NCBI RefSeq assembly: GCF_946221635.1
Contig: NZ_CAMIHB010000008.1
Location: 62,001-126,000, forward strand
Reading direction: 5' to 3'
Source of the DNA: an uncultured Rhodoferax sp.
Lineage (GTDB): Bacteria > Pseudomonadota > Gammaproteobacteria > Burkholderiales > Burkholderiaceae_C
Length of the DNA: 64,000 nucleotides
Within the stretch, counting starts at the first letter, position 1, and each line of letters starts with the position of its first letter. A model generated the notes under the pieces. It did no database searches, was not told where the DNA came from, and worked only from the letters and a program-made list of their open reading frames with translations. A program made the position numbers and the translations under genes. This document shows, in pieces, positions 36,801 to 44,577 of this stretch.

Positions 36801-37091
36801 GCCATGACTGCAGCAGGCGTGGCCTGCGGCGTGGTGAACAAGGTGGCCGAAGGCCGCCCGCACATCGTGGACATGATCAAGAACGAGGAAATCTCCATGG
36901 TGGTCAACACCGTGGAAGAGCGCCGCAACGCCATTGCGGACTCGCGCCAGATCCGCACCTCGGCCTTGCTGGCCCGCGTCACGACCTACACCACCATCGC
37001 CGGCGCCGAAGCTGCAGTGGAGGGTATGAAGTATCTGGACAGCCTGGGTGTGATCTCGGTGCAGGGGATGCACGCAGAACTGCAGGCATAA
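33837..37091 (+). CDS. carB: Carbamoyl phosphate synthase large subunit
   Basis: 1084 aa, normal for the family. Two tandem ATP-grasp halves have IIGAGPIIIGQACEFDYSG near 13 and VLGGGPNRIGQGIEFDYCC near 565. RPSFTLGGTGGGIAYN and VVRPSYVLGGRAMEIV mark the two grasp folds. The C-terminal MGS-like allosteric domain lies after about 940. It makes carbamoyl phosphate for arginine and pyrimidines. Very long open frames on the opposite strand are GC-driven shadows. Confidence 0.98.
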   Translation: MPKRTDIKSILIIGAGPIIIGQACEFDYSGVQACKALREEGYKVILINSNPATIMTDPATADVTYIEPITWQTVEKIIAKEKPDAILPTMGGQTALNCALDLWHHGVLDKYKVELIGATPEAIDKAEDRLKFKDAMTKIGLGSARSGIAHSMDEAWAVQKSVGFPTVIRPSFTLGGTGGGIAYNAEEFETICKRGLEASPTNELLIEESLLGWKEYEMEVVRDKADNCIIVCSIENLDPMGVHTGDSITVAPAQTLTDKEYQILRNASLAVLREIGVDTGGSNVQFSINPKDGRMVVIEMNPRVSRSSALASKATGFPIAKVAAKLAVGFTLDELRNDITGGATPASFEPSIDYVVTKIPRFAFEKFPAADSRLTTQMKSVGEVMAMGRTFQESFQKALRGLEVGVDGMNEKTQDREVLEKELGEPGPERIWYVGDAFAQGMSVDEVFALTKIDPWFLVQIEQIVKLELEIERLPQPASGSALDKIDAATLRSLKQKGFSDRRLAKQFKTTDKAVREKRRALGVRPVYKRVDTCAAEFATNTAYMYSTYEAEGSECEAQPTDKKKIMVLGGGPNRIGQGIEFDYCCVHAALAMREDGYETIMVNCNPETVSTDYDTSDRLYFEPLTLEDVLEIVDKEKPVGVIVQYGGQTPLKLALDLEANGVPIIGTTPDMIDAAEDRERFQKLLHELKLRQPPNATARTEPEALEKAAALGYPLVVRPSYVLGGRAMEIVHEQRDLERYMREAVKVSNDSPVLLDRFLNDAIECDVDCIRDSSGATFIGGVMEHIEQAGVHSGDSACSLPPYSLAADTVAELKRQSAAMAGALNVVGLMNVQFAIQQVDGKDIIYVLEVNPRASRTVPYVSKATGIQLAKVAARCMAGQTLASQGITKEVTPPYFSVKEAVFPFVKFPGVDTILGPEMKSTGEVMGVGATFGEAFVKSQLGAGAKLPRGGKAFISVKQADKPRAVEVARKLAAMGFEIVATKGTAAAMTAAGVACGVVNKVAEGRPHIVDMIKNEEISMVVNTVEERRNAIADSRQIRTSALLARVTTYTTIAGAEAAVEGMKYLDSLGVISVQGMHAELQA

Positions 37092-37109
37092 TCAGCCCAT
37101 TCGTTCTAG

Positions 37110-37141
37110 GACAGTGCCGCGCGCAAGCGCCGCACTGTCCT
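37110..37141 (+). other. Hairpin between carB and greA
   Basis: GGACAGTGC (37110-37118) pairs with GCACTGTCC (37133-37141) around a GC-rich loop. The downstream T run is broken (TTGTACTTT), so it may be a weak terminator or part of the greA leader. Confidence 0.5.
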
Positions 37142-37177
37142 TGTACTTTGAGGCCCCCAAAACCAGCTAGAGACACC

Positions 37178-37654
37178 ATGGCAACTTATCCCATTACCAA
37201 GCGCGGTGCAGAAATGCTCAAGGCCGAGCTGCACAAACTCAAGACCGTGGAGCGTCCCTCGGTCATCCAGGCCATTGCGGAGGCGCGCGCCCAGGGTGAC
37301 CTGAGCGAAAACGCCGACTATGACGCAGCCAAGGAGCGCCAGGGCTTTATCGAGGGCCGTATCCAGGAAGTGGAAGGCAAACTTTCTGCCGCCCAGGTGA
37401 TCGATCCTTCCGCCATCCAGGCCGATGGCCGTGTGGTCTTTGGCGCCACCGTGGAGCTGGAAGATGAGGACACCGGTGATCGCGTCAAGTACCAGATCGT
37501 GGGCGAGGACGAAGCCGATCTGAAACAGGGCCTGATCAACATCAGCAGCCCCATTGCCCGCGCCCTGATCGGCAAGGAAGAGGGCGACACCGCCGTGGTG
37601 CAGGCCCCCGGTGGCGAGCGCGCCTACGAAGTGGTGGCGGTTCACTACATCTGA
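37178..37654 (+). CDS. greA: Transcription elongation factor GreA
   Basis: 158 aa. It has an N-terminal antiparallel coiled coil (MLKAELHKLKTVERPSVIQA...GDLSENADYDAAKERQ, with the acidic tip residues) and a C-terminal FKBP-like domain ending GERAYEVVAVHYI. It stimulates transcript cleavage in backtracked RNA polymerase. The ATG at 37178 follows a GAGACACC spacer. The stop overlaps the next ATG (TGATG). Confidence 0.97.
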   Translation: MATYPITKRGAEMLKAELHKLKTVERPSVIQAIAEARAQGDLSENADYDAAKERQGFIEGRIQEVEGKLSAAQVIDPSAIQADGRVVFGATVELEDEDTGDRVKYQIVGEDEADLKQGLINISSPIARALIGKEEGDTAVVQAPGGERAYEVVAVHYI

Positions 37655-38088
37655 TGCGCCAGCTGCCCCTCTGGCTCGCCGCGGCCTGGGCCATGAGCCT
37701 GAGCATGCTGGGCTTTCTGGTGGTGCCCATGCTGTTTGTGCACCTGCCTACGCCCGCCATGGCCGGCCAGATGGCGGCCAAGCTGTTCACGGCGCAGACT
37801 TGGCTGTCGGTCGCCTGTGGCGTTTTGCTGTTGCTGGTTTTTAGGTCAAACAAGGCGCTAGCCCCCGTAGATACTGCGCAGACAGCTACGCTTTTTGTAG
37901 TGGCGGGGGTCTTGCTGGCCCTGCTGGTAGAGCTGGCGGTCGCGCCGCGCATCGTGGCGCGCGAGAACCTGGCGCTCTGGCACAAGGTGGGTTCGGCCAT
38001 GTACTTTGCCCAGTGGCTGTGTGCGCTGCTGGTGTTCGGCAAGCTGACTCGGGCAGCCTCTTCGCCACCCGCAGTGGAGCAGGCATAA
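37654..38088 (+). CDS. DUF4149-like small membrane protein
   Basis: 144 aa with four predicted transmembrane helices (about 5-30, 45-62, 78-98, 112-132). The pattern LFVHLPTPAMAGQMAAKLF matches the DUF4149/TMEM205-like family, whose function is not established. The ATG overlaps the greA stop. Residues about 62-83 (SNKALAPVDTAQTATLFV) come from a full-length copy of the dispersed 63-bp repeat and form the loop before the third helix and part of it. Confidence 0.8.
   Translation: MRQLPLWLAAAWAMSLSMLGFLVVPMLFVHLPTPAMAGQMAAKLFTAQTWLSVACGVLLLLVFRSNKALAPVDTAQTATLFVVAGVLLALLVELAVAPRIVARENLALWHKVGSAMYFAQWLCALLVFGKLTRAASSPPAVEQA
37839..37901 (-). repeat. Dispersed 63-bp element, copy C, inside the DUF4149-like gene
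   Basis: The complement reads ACTACAAAAAGCGTAGCTG, TCTGCGCAGTATCTACGGG, GGCTAGCGCCTTGTTTGACC and TAAAA. It matches copy A at 46 of 63 positions by hand without gaps. It is the longest coding copy and is antisense to the gene. Confidence 0.8.
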
Positions 38089-38117
38089 AAAAACGGAGCC
38101 TTCGGGCTCCGTTTTTT
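38087..38117. terminator. Bidirectional terminator
   Basis: CGGAGCC and GGCTCCG around a TTCG loop, flanked by seven A and six T. It serves the greA operon and the convergent yhbY. Confidence 0.93.
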
Positions 38118-38134
38118 ATTTGGGCGACCAGCCT

Positions 38135-38608
38135 TCAGGTCTGGCTGCGCTTCTTCACGCTGGTTTGGGGCTTCGGTTTGGCACGCTTGATGTTGCCGCC
38201 GGGTGTCAGGCGCTGGTTGCCCAGCACGCGCAGGGTCTTCACCTCGGGGCGCTGGCCAGCCTTGCCGAACTTGAGCACCTTGAAGTCGCGCGGACCGGGC
38301 TTGCGGTCCTCGTCCACCACTTTTTCCTTCGCAGGCTTGGGGCGCCACAGCACCAGCAGCTTGCCGATGTGCTGGATGGGGGCGGCGTTGAGCTCGTCGG
38401 CCAGGGTCTTGAGCATCTCGTCGCGGGCCAGGCGGTCGTCGGAGAACACGCGGACCTTGATCAGGCCATGGGCGTTCAGGGCGGCATCGATTTCTTTTTT
38501 TACGTTGGCCGTCAGGCCATCGCCGCCGACCAGGACCACGGGGTCCAGGTGGTGGGCCTCGGCGCGGTGGTCTTTGCGCTGGGCGGGAGTCAGTTGTATT
38601 TGGGGCAT
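38135..38608 (-). CDS. yhbY: YhbY/CRM-domain RNA-binding protein
   Basis: 157 aa. Residues 1-98 are the CRS1/YhbY fold (LTPAQRKDHRAEAHHLDPVVLVGGDGL, with a GxxG-like loop, and HIGKLLVLWR). It is associated with 50S ribosome assembly in other bacteria. The basic tail of about 55 residues (KRAKPKPQTSVKKRSQT) is longer than in E. coli YhbY. greA-yhbY-rlmE-ftsH is the classic neighbourhood, here with an adenylate cyclase inserted. Confidence 0.92.
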   Translation of the reverse strand: MPQIQLTPAQRKDHRAEAHHLDPVVLVGGDGLTANVKKEIDAALNAHGLIKVRVFSDDRLARDEMLKTLADELNAAPIQHIGKLLVLWRPKPAKEKVVDEDRKPGPRDFKVLKFGKAGQRPEVKTLRVLGNQRLTPGGNIKRAKPKPQTSVKKRSQT

Positions 38609-38614
38609 GCCCGT

Positions 38615-38620
38615 ATTATC
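38615..38620 (-). promoter_or_regulatory. -10 element GATAAT, probable leaderless yhbY start
   Basis: On the minus strand GATAAT is followed by ACGGGC and then the ATG of yhbY, placing the start codon at the expected transcription start. Confidence 0.5.
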
Positions 38621-38656
38621 GGCGCAATGCCCCGCAGCGGGGAAGGGCGCCAGCGC

Positions 38657-40753
38657 CTAGCCGGTGTGGGCCCTGCATTTCTCCAGCATGCGCTGGGCCA
38701 CGCTGTCGTGCGGGAAAACCGCTAGAACTGCCGTGTATTCGGCCGTCGCAGCCTCCCATTCGCCGGCCGCGTAGTGGGCGTATGCGGTGGCGGTCATCTG
38801 GCACAGCTGGATTTCCTCGGTCGTGGCGGCGGTCTCGGCATCGCCATCACGGATGGCCAGCAGCTCGTAGATCAGCAATTCGCCCTTGCGGCCCTTGACC
38901 GTGACCGTGTCGATGGGACGCAGCCACAGGCGTTCGCCAGCCGCGCGGTAGACGGTGTGGCTCACACAGACCCAGGTGCCCATTTCCTTGTTGATGCCCT
39001 CCAGGCGCGCCGCCACGTTGACGCCGTCGCCCATGACGGTGTAGCTCACGCGTTCGGCCGAGCCCACATTGCCCACCAGCACCGAGTCGCTGTGAATGCC
39101 GATGCGCACCTTGAGTGGCGGCTTGCCCTGCGCCGTCCATTCCCGGTTGCGGATGGCCATGCGGCGTTGTGAGCGCACGGCGGCCACGCAGGCCAGGTAG
39201 GCGTGGTTGTCGATGCGGTTGGGTGCCCCCCAGAAGGCCATGACGGCGTCGCCGATGAATTTGTCCACCGTCCCTTGTTCCTGTTCGATGGACTGGGTGA
39301 CGCTGGCAAAGTAGTCCGACACCTGGGACAGCAACTGCTGCGAGGGTTCGGACTCCGACAACGTGGAGAAACCTTCCAGGTCGGTAAAGAACAGCGTGAG
39401 ATAGCGGCTCTCTACGCCCAGGCGCGTTCCCTGGCCGGAGTCGATGAGCTGCTTGACGAGGCCGCGCGGCACATAGGAGGTGAAGGACTCCAGCCCGCGC
39501 GTGAGCAGGTAGACGGCCTGCGCCAGATGGCTGATTTCGGCAATGCGCGACGCCACCATGGGCGTCTGGCGGAATTGGAAGTCGCGGATATGCACCACGT
39601 CCTCGGCCAGCTGTTCGATGGGGCGCGACAGCGCGCGCGACAGGCGGTAGATCAGCAGCAGTTGCAGGCAGAACACGAGCGCGCCGAAGATCAGCAGGCG
39701 GCGGTTGGTCTCCTTGATGCCCCCCACAAAGTCATCGGTGGGCGCAATGATCAGCAGCTCCCAGGGTTTCTTGAAGTCCTTGGGGAAGGGCGAGAAGATG
39801 CCGATGTACTCGGTGTTGTCGGGGCCGGCGGTGAAGTGGAAACGGTCGGTGCCGCTGCGAATGCGCTCGGCCAGCGCTGCGGTCACGCGCACGTCGCCCA
39901 GTTTGCTGAGCTGGTTCTGCACCAGTTCCTTGTCCTTGAGCGTGAGTCCGCGCTCGAACTCGGGGTGGGCGATCACGCCGCCGTGGTCATCGGCAATGAT
40001 GGTGATGCTGTTCGGGCTGACCCGGTTGTCGGACAGGAAGCGCGACAGCGTCTTGAGTGTCAGGTCGATGGAGAACACGCCGCTGGCGTGGCTGCCGGAA
40101 ACGATGGGCGCAGTCACGGTAATGCCCAGTTCACCGGAGCTGGCAAAGGGGTAGACGTCCGACACAGTCAGCGTCTGCAGGCGTACGGCTTCCTTGTAGT
40201 AGGCGCGGGTGCGTGGGTCGTAGTTCACAGGGCCGGCATCCTGGCCCAGCACGCCGCCCCAAGCGCCATGGAAACGGTACTGGTCCTGAGCCTCTCCCCC
40301 GGTGGGGATGTTGCGCTGGTCGATGAAGCGTTCGACGATCTTGGTGCCCTCGGGCACCGGCTTGTCCAGCACGGGGCGACCAGGGACCACGCGCCGCACC
40401 TGGCGGAAGCTGCCGTCGTCAAAGGCGGCGTAGGCGGCGTAGACGGCCTCGTTGGAGGCGACGATCTCGTGCAGGTAGTCCGAGGCGCTGGGTTCGCGGA
40501 AGTAATCCGGTTTGTCGCGCATCAGCGTGCCGGCGGCGCGCGCGTTGCTGATGAAAGGGTTGAGCAGGCGCTCGGCGTTGTTGAAGTTCTCGCGGACGGA
40601 CTTTTCGATGAATTTGTTCGAATAGTCCTCGATCAGCAGCGTATTGGCCCGGTAGCTGACCACCAGGAAGGCAATGACCACGGGCAAGGTCAGCACGACA
40701 AACAGCCAGCTGATGGTGACGTGAAGCTTGACGTTGCGTTGGAACAGGGGCAT
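38657..40753 (-). CDS. Membrane-bound class III adenylate cyclase with periplasmic dCache-like sensor
   Basis: 698 aa: transmembrane helix (about 11-34), periplasmic dCache-like sensor (about 38-345), second helix (353-370), HAMP-like linker (about 372-425) and a class III cyclase domain (about 447-630). Metal aspartates are D458 (FFTDLEGFS) and D502 (KFIGDAVMAFWG). K498 and D576 (MGDGVN) fit adenine recognition, and N579/R583 (NVAARLE) the transition state, so it looks active and ATP-specific. A short helical tail follows. GAGGAAGGC precedes the ATG at 40753. It interrupts the yhbY-rlmE pair. The ligand of the sensor is unknown. Confidence 0.9.
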   Translation of the reverse strand: MPLFQRNVKLHVTISWLFVVLTLPVVIAFLVVSYRANTLLIEDYSNKFIEKSVRENFNNAERLLNPFISNARAAGTLMRDKPDYFREPSASDYLHEIVASNEAVYAAYAAFDDGSFRQVRRVVPGRPVLDKPVPEGTKIVERFIDQRNIPTGGEAQDQYRFHGAWGGVLGQDAGPVNYDPRTRAYYKEAVRLQTLTVSDVYPFASSGELGITVTAPIVSGSHASGVFSIDLTLKTLSRFLSDNRVSPNSITIIADDHGGVIAHPEFERGLTLKDKELVQNQLSKLGDVRVTAALAERIRSGTDRFHFTAGPDNTEYIGIFSPFPKDFKKPWELLIIAPTDDFVGGIKETNRRLLIFGALVFCLQLLLIYRLSRALSRPIEQLAEDVVHIRDFQFRQTPMVASRIAEISHLAQAVYLLTRGLESFTSYVPRGLVKQLIDSGQGTRLGVESRYLTLFFTDLEGFSTLSESEPSQQLLSQVSDYFASVTQSIEQEQGTVDKFIGDAVMAFWGAPNRIDNHAYLACVAAVRSQRRMAIRNREWTAQGKPPLKVRIGIHSDSVLVGNVGSAERVSYTVMGDGVNVAARLEGINKEMGTWVCVSHTVYRAAGERLWLRPIDTVTVKGRKGELLIYELLAIRDGDAETAATTEEIQLCQMTATAYAHYAAGEWEAATAEYTAVLAVFPHDSVAQRMLEKCRAHTG

Positions 40754-40884
40754 GCCTTCCTCTCGGTGGGTGGCCTTCGCGCTGAAAGGCAAACGCTCAA
40801 CTATAGATGAGAAGGATGTCGCTCCGAAGGGGGCAAACCGGGGGCCGAAAAGCCGGACAATCGGGGCCTTCCCGGAATACCCGC

Positions 40885-41544
40885 ATGACAACATCCAACA
40901 AAGGCAAAAAGGTCAACAAGGCCTGGTTGCACGACCACATCAACGACCCCTATGTCAAACTGGCCAACAAGGAGGGCTATCGCGCCCGCGCGGCCTACAA
41001 ACTCAAGGAAATTGATGAAACCTTGCAGCTGGTCAAGCCTGGCCAGCTGGTGGTCGACCTGGGCTGCACGCCGGGTGCCTGGAGTCAGTACCTGCGCCGG
41101 CGCATGTCGCCCCAAGGCGCGGCGGTGGGGGCGCTGGATGGCACCATCATCGGGTTGGACCTGCTGCCCATGGAACCCATTGAGGGCGTGACCTTTATCC
41201 AGGGAGACTTTCGGGAGGAAGAGACCCTGACCCAGCTAGAGGCGGCGCTGGGCGGCCAACAGGCCGATCTGGTGGTGTCGGACATGGCCCCCAATCTGTC
41301 GGGCATTTCCTCGGCCGACGCGGCGCGCGTGGAATACCTGATCGAACTCGCCATCGATTTCGCCCAGAACCACATGAAGCCGCAGGGCGCCCTGGTCGCC
41401 AAGGTGTTCCACGGGGCCAGCTACAACGAGGTGGTGCAGCGCTTCAAGGCCGCCTTCGTGACCGTCAAAACCCTCAAGCCCAAGGCCTCGCGTGACCGTT
41501 CGTCAGAAACCTTTCTGATCGGTTTGGGGCTGAAAAGCCGTTAA
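40885..41544 (+). CDS. rlmE: 23S rRNA 2'-O-ribose U2552 methyltransferase RlmE
   Basis: 219 aa RrmJ/FtsJ fold. VVDLGCTPGAWSQYL is the SAM-binding motif I, DLVVSDMAPNLSG carries the catalytic Asp, and KVFHG and KPKASRDRSSETFLIG complete the K-D-K-E set. It starts at MTTSNKGKK. GACAAT about 25 bases before the ATG could be the -10. ftsH follows after 130 bases. Confidence 0.96.
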   Translation: MTTSNKGKKVNKAWLHDHINDPYVKLANKEGYRARAAYKLKEIDETLQLVKPGQLVVDLGCTPGAWSQYLRRRMSPQGAAVGALDGTIIGLDLLPMEPIEGVTFIQGDFREEETLTQLEAALGGQQADLVVSDMAPNLSGISSADAARVEYLIELAIDFAQNHMKPQGALVAKVFHGASYNEVVQRFKAAFVTVKTLKPKASRDRSSETFLIGLGLKSR

Positions 41545-41606
41545 AACCTTGTCATATTCCCATGCTCTTTCTATGGCTGTCGCCGGCAAAAAAGGCGCTT
41601 TCATGG

Positions 41607-41634
41607 CTTGAAACGCCTAAAATGGGGCCCAAGT
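41607..41634 (+). promoter_or_regulatory. ftsH promoter region: possible heat-shock (sigma-32-type) promoter
   Basis: CTTGAAA (41607-41613), a perfect sigma-32 -35, is followed after 13 bp by GCCCAAGT (41627-41634), which matches CCCCATTT at five of eight places. TAAAAT at 41618-41623 could alternatively be a sigma-70 -10. ftsH is a heat-shock gene in E. coli. Confidence 0.45.
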
Positions 41635-41674
41635 ACGCAAGGTCCGTCTACTTGCGCCAGTATTGGAGCTTCGC

Positions 41675-43588
41675 TTGAACAATCAATGGTTTTCTAAAGT
41701 TGCAGTGTGGTTGGTGGTGGCCTTCGTGCTGTTCGCCGTCTTCAAGCAGTTTGACTCCCGCAATGCGGCGTCCGGTTCGGTCGCCTATTCCGATTTCCTC
41801 GAACAGGTCCGCAGCAAGCAGATCAAGTCTGCCGTCATTCCCGAGGGCTTGGGTGGCGGCGAAATCGTGGCCGAGACCACCGACGGCCGCCGCGTGCGCA
41901 CCAATGCCACCAATCTGGACCGTGGTCTGGTCAGCGACCTGATTGCCAACAACGTCAAGTTTGACGTCAAGCAACGTGAAGAACAATCCCTGCTGGTGAC
42001 CCTGCTCATCAGTTACGGTCCCATCCTGCTGCTGATTGGCGCCTGGCTCTATTTCATGCGCCAGATGCAGGGCGGTGGCAAGGGCGGAGCGTTCAGCTTC
42101 GGCAAAAGCAAGGCGCGCCTGCTGGACGAAAACACCAACACCGTGACCTTTGCCGACGTCGCCGGTTGTGACGAGGCCAAGGAAGAGGTGAAGGAGGTTG
42201 TGGACTTCCTGAAAGACCCCTCCAAGTTCCAGAAGCTGGGCGGCCGCATCCCGCGCGGTCTGTTGCTGGTGGGCCCTCCTGGTACCGGCAAGACGCTGCT
42301 GGCCAAGTCCATTGCCGGCGAAGCCAAGGTTCCGTTCTTCAGCATCTCGGGTTCCGATTTCGTGGAAATGTTTGTCGGCGTGGGTGCATCCCGCGTGCGC
42401 GACATGTTCGAAAACGCCAAGAAGAACGCTCCCTGCATCATCTTCATCGATGAAATCGACGCCGTGGGCCGCCAGCGTGGCGCCGGCTTGGGTGGTGGCA
42501 ACGATGAACGTGAACAGACCCTCAACCAGATGCTGGTCGAGATGGACGGTTTCGAGACCAATGTGGGTGTGATCGTGGTGGCAGCCACCAACCGCCCGGA
42601 CATCCTGGACGCCGCGCTGCTGCGCCCCGGCCGTTTTGACCGCCAGGTCTATGTGACGCTGCCCGATATCCGCGGCCGCGAGCAGATCCTGAACGTGCAC
42701 ATGCGCAAGGTGCCGCTGGGCCAGGACGTCAGCGCCAACATCATCGCCCGCGGTACGCCCGGCATGAGCGGTGCTGACCTGGCCAACCTCTGCAACGAAG
42801 CCGCTCTGATGGCCGCGCGCCGCAATGCGCGTCTGGTCGAGATGCAGGACTTCGAAAAAGCCAAGGACAAGATCTACATGGGCCCCGAGCGCGTGACCAT
42901 GGTCATGTCCGACGAGGAAAAACAGGCTACGGCCTACCACGAGTCCGGCCATGCCATCGTGGCCGAAATCCTGCCCAACACCGACCCGGTGCACAAGGTC
43001 ACCATCATGCCGCGCGGCCGCGCGCTGGGGGTGACCTGGCAGCTGCCTGAGCGTGATCGCCTGAGCCGTTACCGCGAGCAGATGCTGGCCGAAATCAGCA
43101 TCCTGTTCGGCGGTCGCGTGGCGGAAGACAAGTTCGTGAAGAAGATCTCCACGGGGGCATCCAACGACTACGAGCGCGCCACCCGTATTGCCCGTGACAT
43201 GGTGACCCGCTATGGCATGAGCGAGGTGCTGGGCCCCATGGTCTACGCGGAGAACGAAGGCGAGGTGTTCCTGGGCCGCAGCGTGACCCAGACCACCAAT
43301 ATCTCCGAGGCCACCATGCTCAAGGTGGACCAGGAAATCCGCCGCATCCTCGACGAGCAGTACGCCATTGCCGAGAAGGTGCTGACCGAGCATGCCGACA
43401 AGGTCGAGATGATGACCAAGGCCCTCATGGAATGGGAAACCATTGGCCGCGAGCAGGTCGAAGACATCATGGCTGGCCGCGAACCGCGTCCGCCCAAGGA
43501 CTGGACTCCGCGCAGCCCCAACAACGGTGGTGGCGGCAGCGGTGGTGCGCCGGCCGTGACGGCAGATCCCTCGCCCAGCGCCGCCTGA
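41675..43588 (+). CDS. ftsH: ATP-dependent zinc metalloprotease FtsH
   Basis: 637 aa inner-membrane AAA protease. Two transmembrane helices (about 8-24 and 107-127) enclose a periplasmic domain. Walker A GPPGTGKT is at 200-207, the pore motif FVEMFVGVGASRVRD follows, and the zinc site HESGH is at 422-426. A Gly/Pro-rich tail ends the protein. The start is probably TTG at 41675 (MNNQWFSKVA), with TGGAG 8 bases upstream; an in-frame TTG at 41663 is less likely. It degrades LpxC, SecY and other targets in E. coli. Confidence 0.96.
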   Translation: MNNQWFSKVAVWLVVAFVLFAVFKQFDSRNAASGSVAYSDFLEQVRSKQIKSAVIPEGLGGGEIVAETTDGRRVRTNATNLDRGLVSDLIANNVKFDVKQREEQSLLVTLLISYGPILLLIGAWLYFMRQMQGGGKGGAFSFGKSKARLLDENTNTVTFADVAGCDEAKEEVKEVVDFLKDPSKFQKLGGRIPRGLLLVGPPGTGKTLLAKSIAGEAKVPFFSISGSDFVEMFVGVGASRVRDMFENAKKNAPCIIFIDEIDAVGRQRGAGLGGGNDEREQTLNQMLVEMDGFETNVGVIVVAATNRPDILDAALLRPGRFDRQVYVTLPDIRGREQILNVHMRKVPLGQDVSANIIARGTPGMSGADLANLCNEAALMAARRNARLVEMQDFEKAKDKIYMGPERVTMVMSDEEKQATAYHESGHAIVAEILPNTDPVHKVTIMPRGRALGVTWQLPERDRLSRYREQMLAEISILFGGRVAEDKFVKKISTGASNDYERATRIARDMVTRYGMSEVLGPMVYAENEGEVFLGRSVTQTTNISEATMLKVDQEIRRILDEQYAIAEKVLTEHADKVEMMTKALMEWETIGREQVEDIMAGREPRPPKDWTPRSPNNGGGGSGGAPAVTADPSPSAA

Positions 43589-43607
43589 GGCCGTTGTTCA
43601 TGCGACC

Positions 43608-43637
43608 CACAGGGCCTTCGGGCCCTGTGTCGTTTTT
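43608..43637 (+). terminator. Terminator after ftsH
   Basis: CACAGGGCC and GGCCCTGTG around TTCG, then TCGTTTTT. It separates ftsH from folP, which has its own -10. Confidence 0.9.
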
Positions 43638-43674
43638 AGAGCCTGCCGTCCGGCTTTTGGGTGCGGCAAAGGCC

Positions 43675-43680
43675 GATAAT
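43675..43680 (+). promoter_or_regulatory. -10 element GATAAT, probable leaderless folP start
   Basis: GATAAT, then seven bases (CCCGCCC), then the folP ATG at 43688. There is no room for a ribosome-binding site. Confidence 0.5.
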
Positions 43681-43687
43681 CCCGCCC

Positions 43688-44557
43688 ATGTTCTGGCAAA
43701 CCTCCCGCTTCGCCATTGATCTCAGCACTCCCAAGGTGATGGGCATTGTCAACGTCACCCCCGACTCGTTTTCGGACGGCGGCCAGTTTGCCGCGCGTGA
43801 CTCGGCCCAGGCCCATTGCGAGCGCCTGCTCAGGGATGGCGCGCACATCCTGGACATTGGTGGCGAATCCACGCGGCCCGGCGCGCCGCCCGTACCGCTG
43901 GAGGAGGAGTTGGCCCGCGTATTGCCCGTCCTTCGCCATGCGGTGACCCTGGGCGTGCCGGTATCGGTGGACACCTACAAGCCTGCGGTCATGCAGGCCG
44001 CGCTGGATGTGGGGGTGGACATCGTCAATGACATCTGGGCCCTGCGCTGGCGTGACGGGCAAGGCGGGCCCACGGGCGAGTCCGTGGTAGCCGCGCATCC
44101 GAACTGCGGCGCCTGCCTGATGCACATGCACCGCGATCCGCAGACCATGCAGGTGGCGCCCATGGAGGGCGATGTGGTGCCGCAGGTGCTATCGTTTTTA
44201 GAGCTGCGTGCGCAGCATCTACGGGGGCTGGGGATCGATAAGGCCCGTATCTGCCTGGACCCGGGCATTGGTTTTGGCAAGACGGTGCAGCAGAACTTTG
44301 CGCTGCTGGCGCGGCAGGCGCAGGCGGTGCCCGTGGGCTATGCCGTACTGGCCGGGTGGTCGCGCAAATCGTCGCTGGCGGCGGTGACCCAGACTTCGCT
44401 GGGCCAGGTGGCCAGCATGGACGTGGACATGCGCCGCGCGCCCAGCATCACGGCCGCGGTGCTGGCCGTACAGAATGGTGCCCACGTGGTGCGCGTGCAC
44501 GATGTGCGCGACACCGTGGCTGCGCTCAAGGTGCTGGCCGCAATGCAAGCTGCATAA
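43688..44557 (+). CDS. folP: Dihydropteroate synthase
   Basis: Joins p-aminobenzoate to dihydropterin pyrophosphate; the sulfonamide target. The 289-aa TIM barrel has KVMGIVNVTPDSFSDGGQF, HILDIGGESTRPGAPPV, DPGIGFGKTVQQNFALL and AGWSRKSSLAAVT. ATG at 43688 (MFWQTSRFAID) was chosen over the earlier in-frame start at 43661 because of the -10 element in front. The FLELRAQHLRGLGI stretch overlaps a weak copy of the dispersed repeat. Confidence 0.95.
   Translation: MFWQTSRFAIDLSTPKVMGIVNVTPDSFSDGGQFAARDSAQAHCERLLRDGAHILDIGGESTRPGAPPVPLEEELARVLPVLRHAVTLGVPVSVDTYKPAVMQAALDVGVDIVNDIWALRWRDGQGGPTGESVVAAHPNCGACLMHMHRDPQTMQVAPMEGDVVPQVLSFLELRAQHLRGLGIDKARICLDPGIGFGKTVQQNFALLARQAQAVPVGYAVLAGWSRKSSLAAVTQTSLGQVASMDVDMRRAPSITAAVLAVQNGAHVVRVHDVRDTVAALKVLAAMQAA
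44188..44230 (+). repeat. Dispersed element, partial weak copy E, inside folP
   Basis: GCTATCGTTTTTAGAGCTGC, GTGCGCAGCATCTACGGGGG and CTG align to the first 43 bases of the element. This copy has the sense orientation, unlike the other coding copies, and encodes a stretch that looks normal for FolP, so it could be chance similarity. Confidence 0.4.
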
Positions 44558-44577
44558 CAATTTCAATAGGACTTTTC

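Noticed and set aside
33090..37073. 1327-codon open frame on the minus strand opposite carB and the exporter
   Set aside because: carB and LysE-type genes on the plus strand have full family conservation. The antisense frame is His/Gly/Leu-rich with no family motif and arises from GC-rich codon use.
44188..44230. folP copy of the dispersed repeat as a fifth in-frame insertion
   Set aside because: Orientation is opposite to the other coding copies and the protein looks native, so it is listed only as a weak copy.
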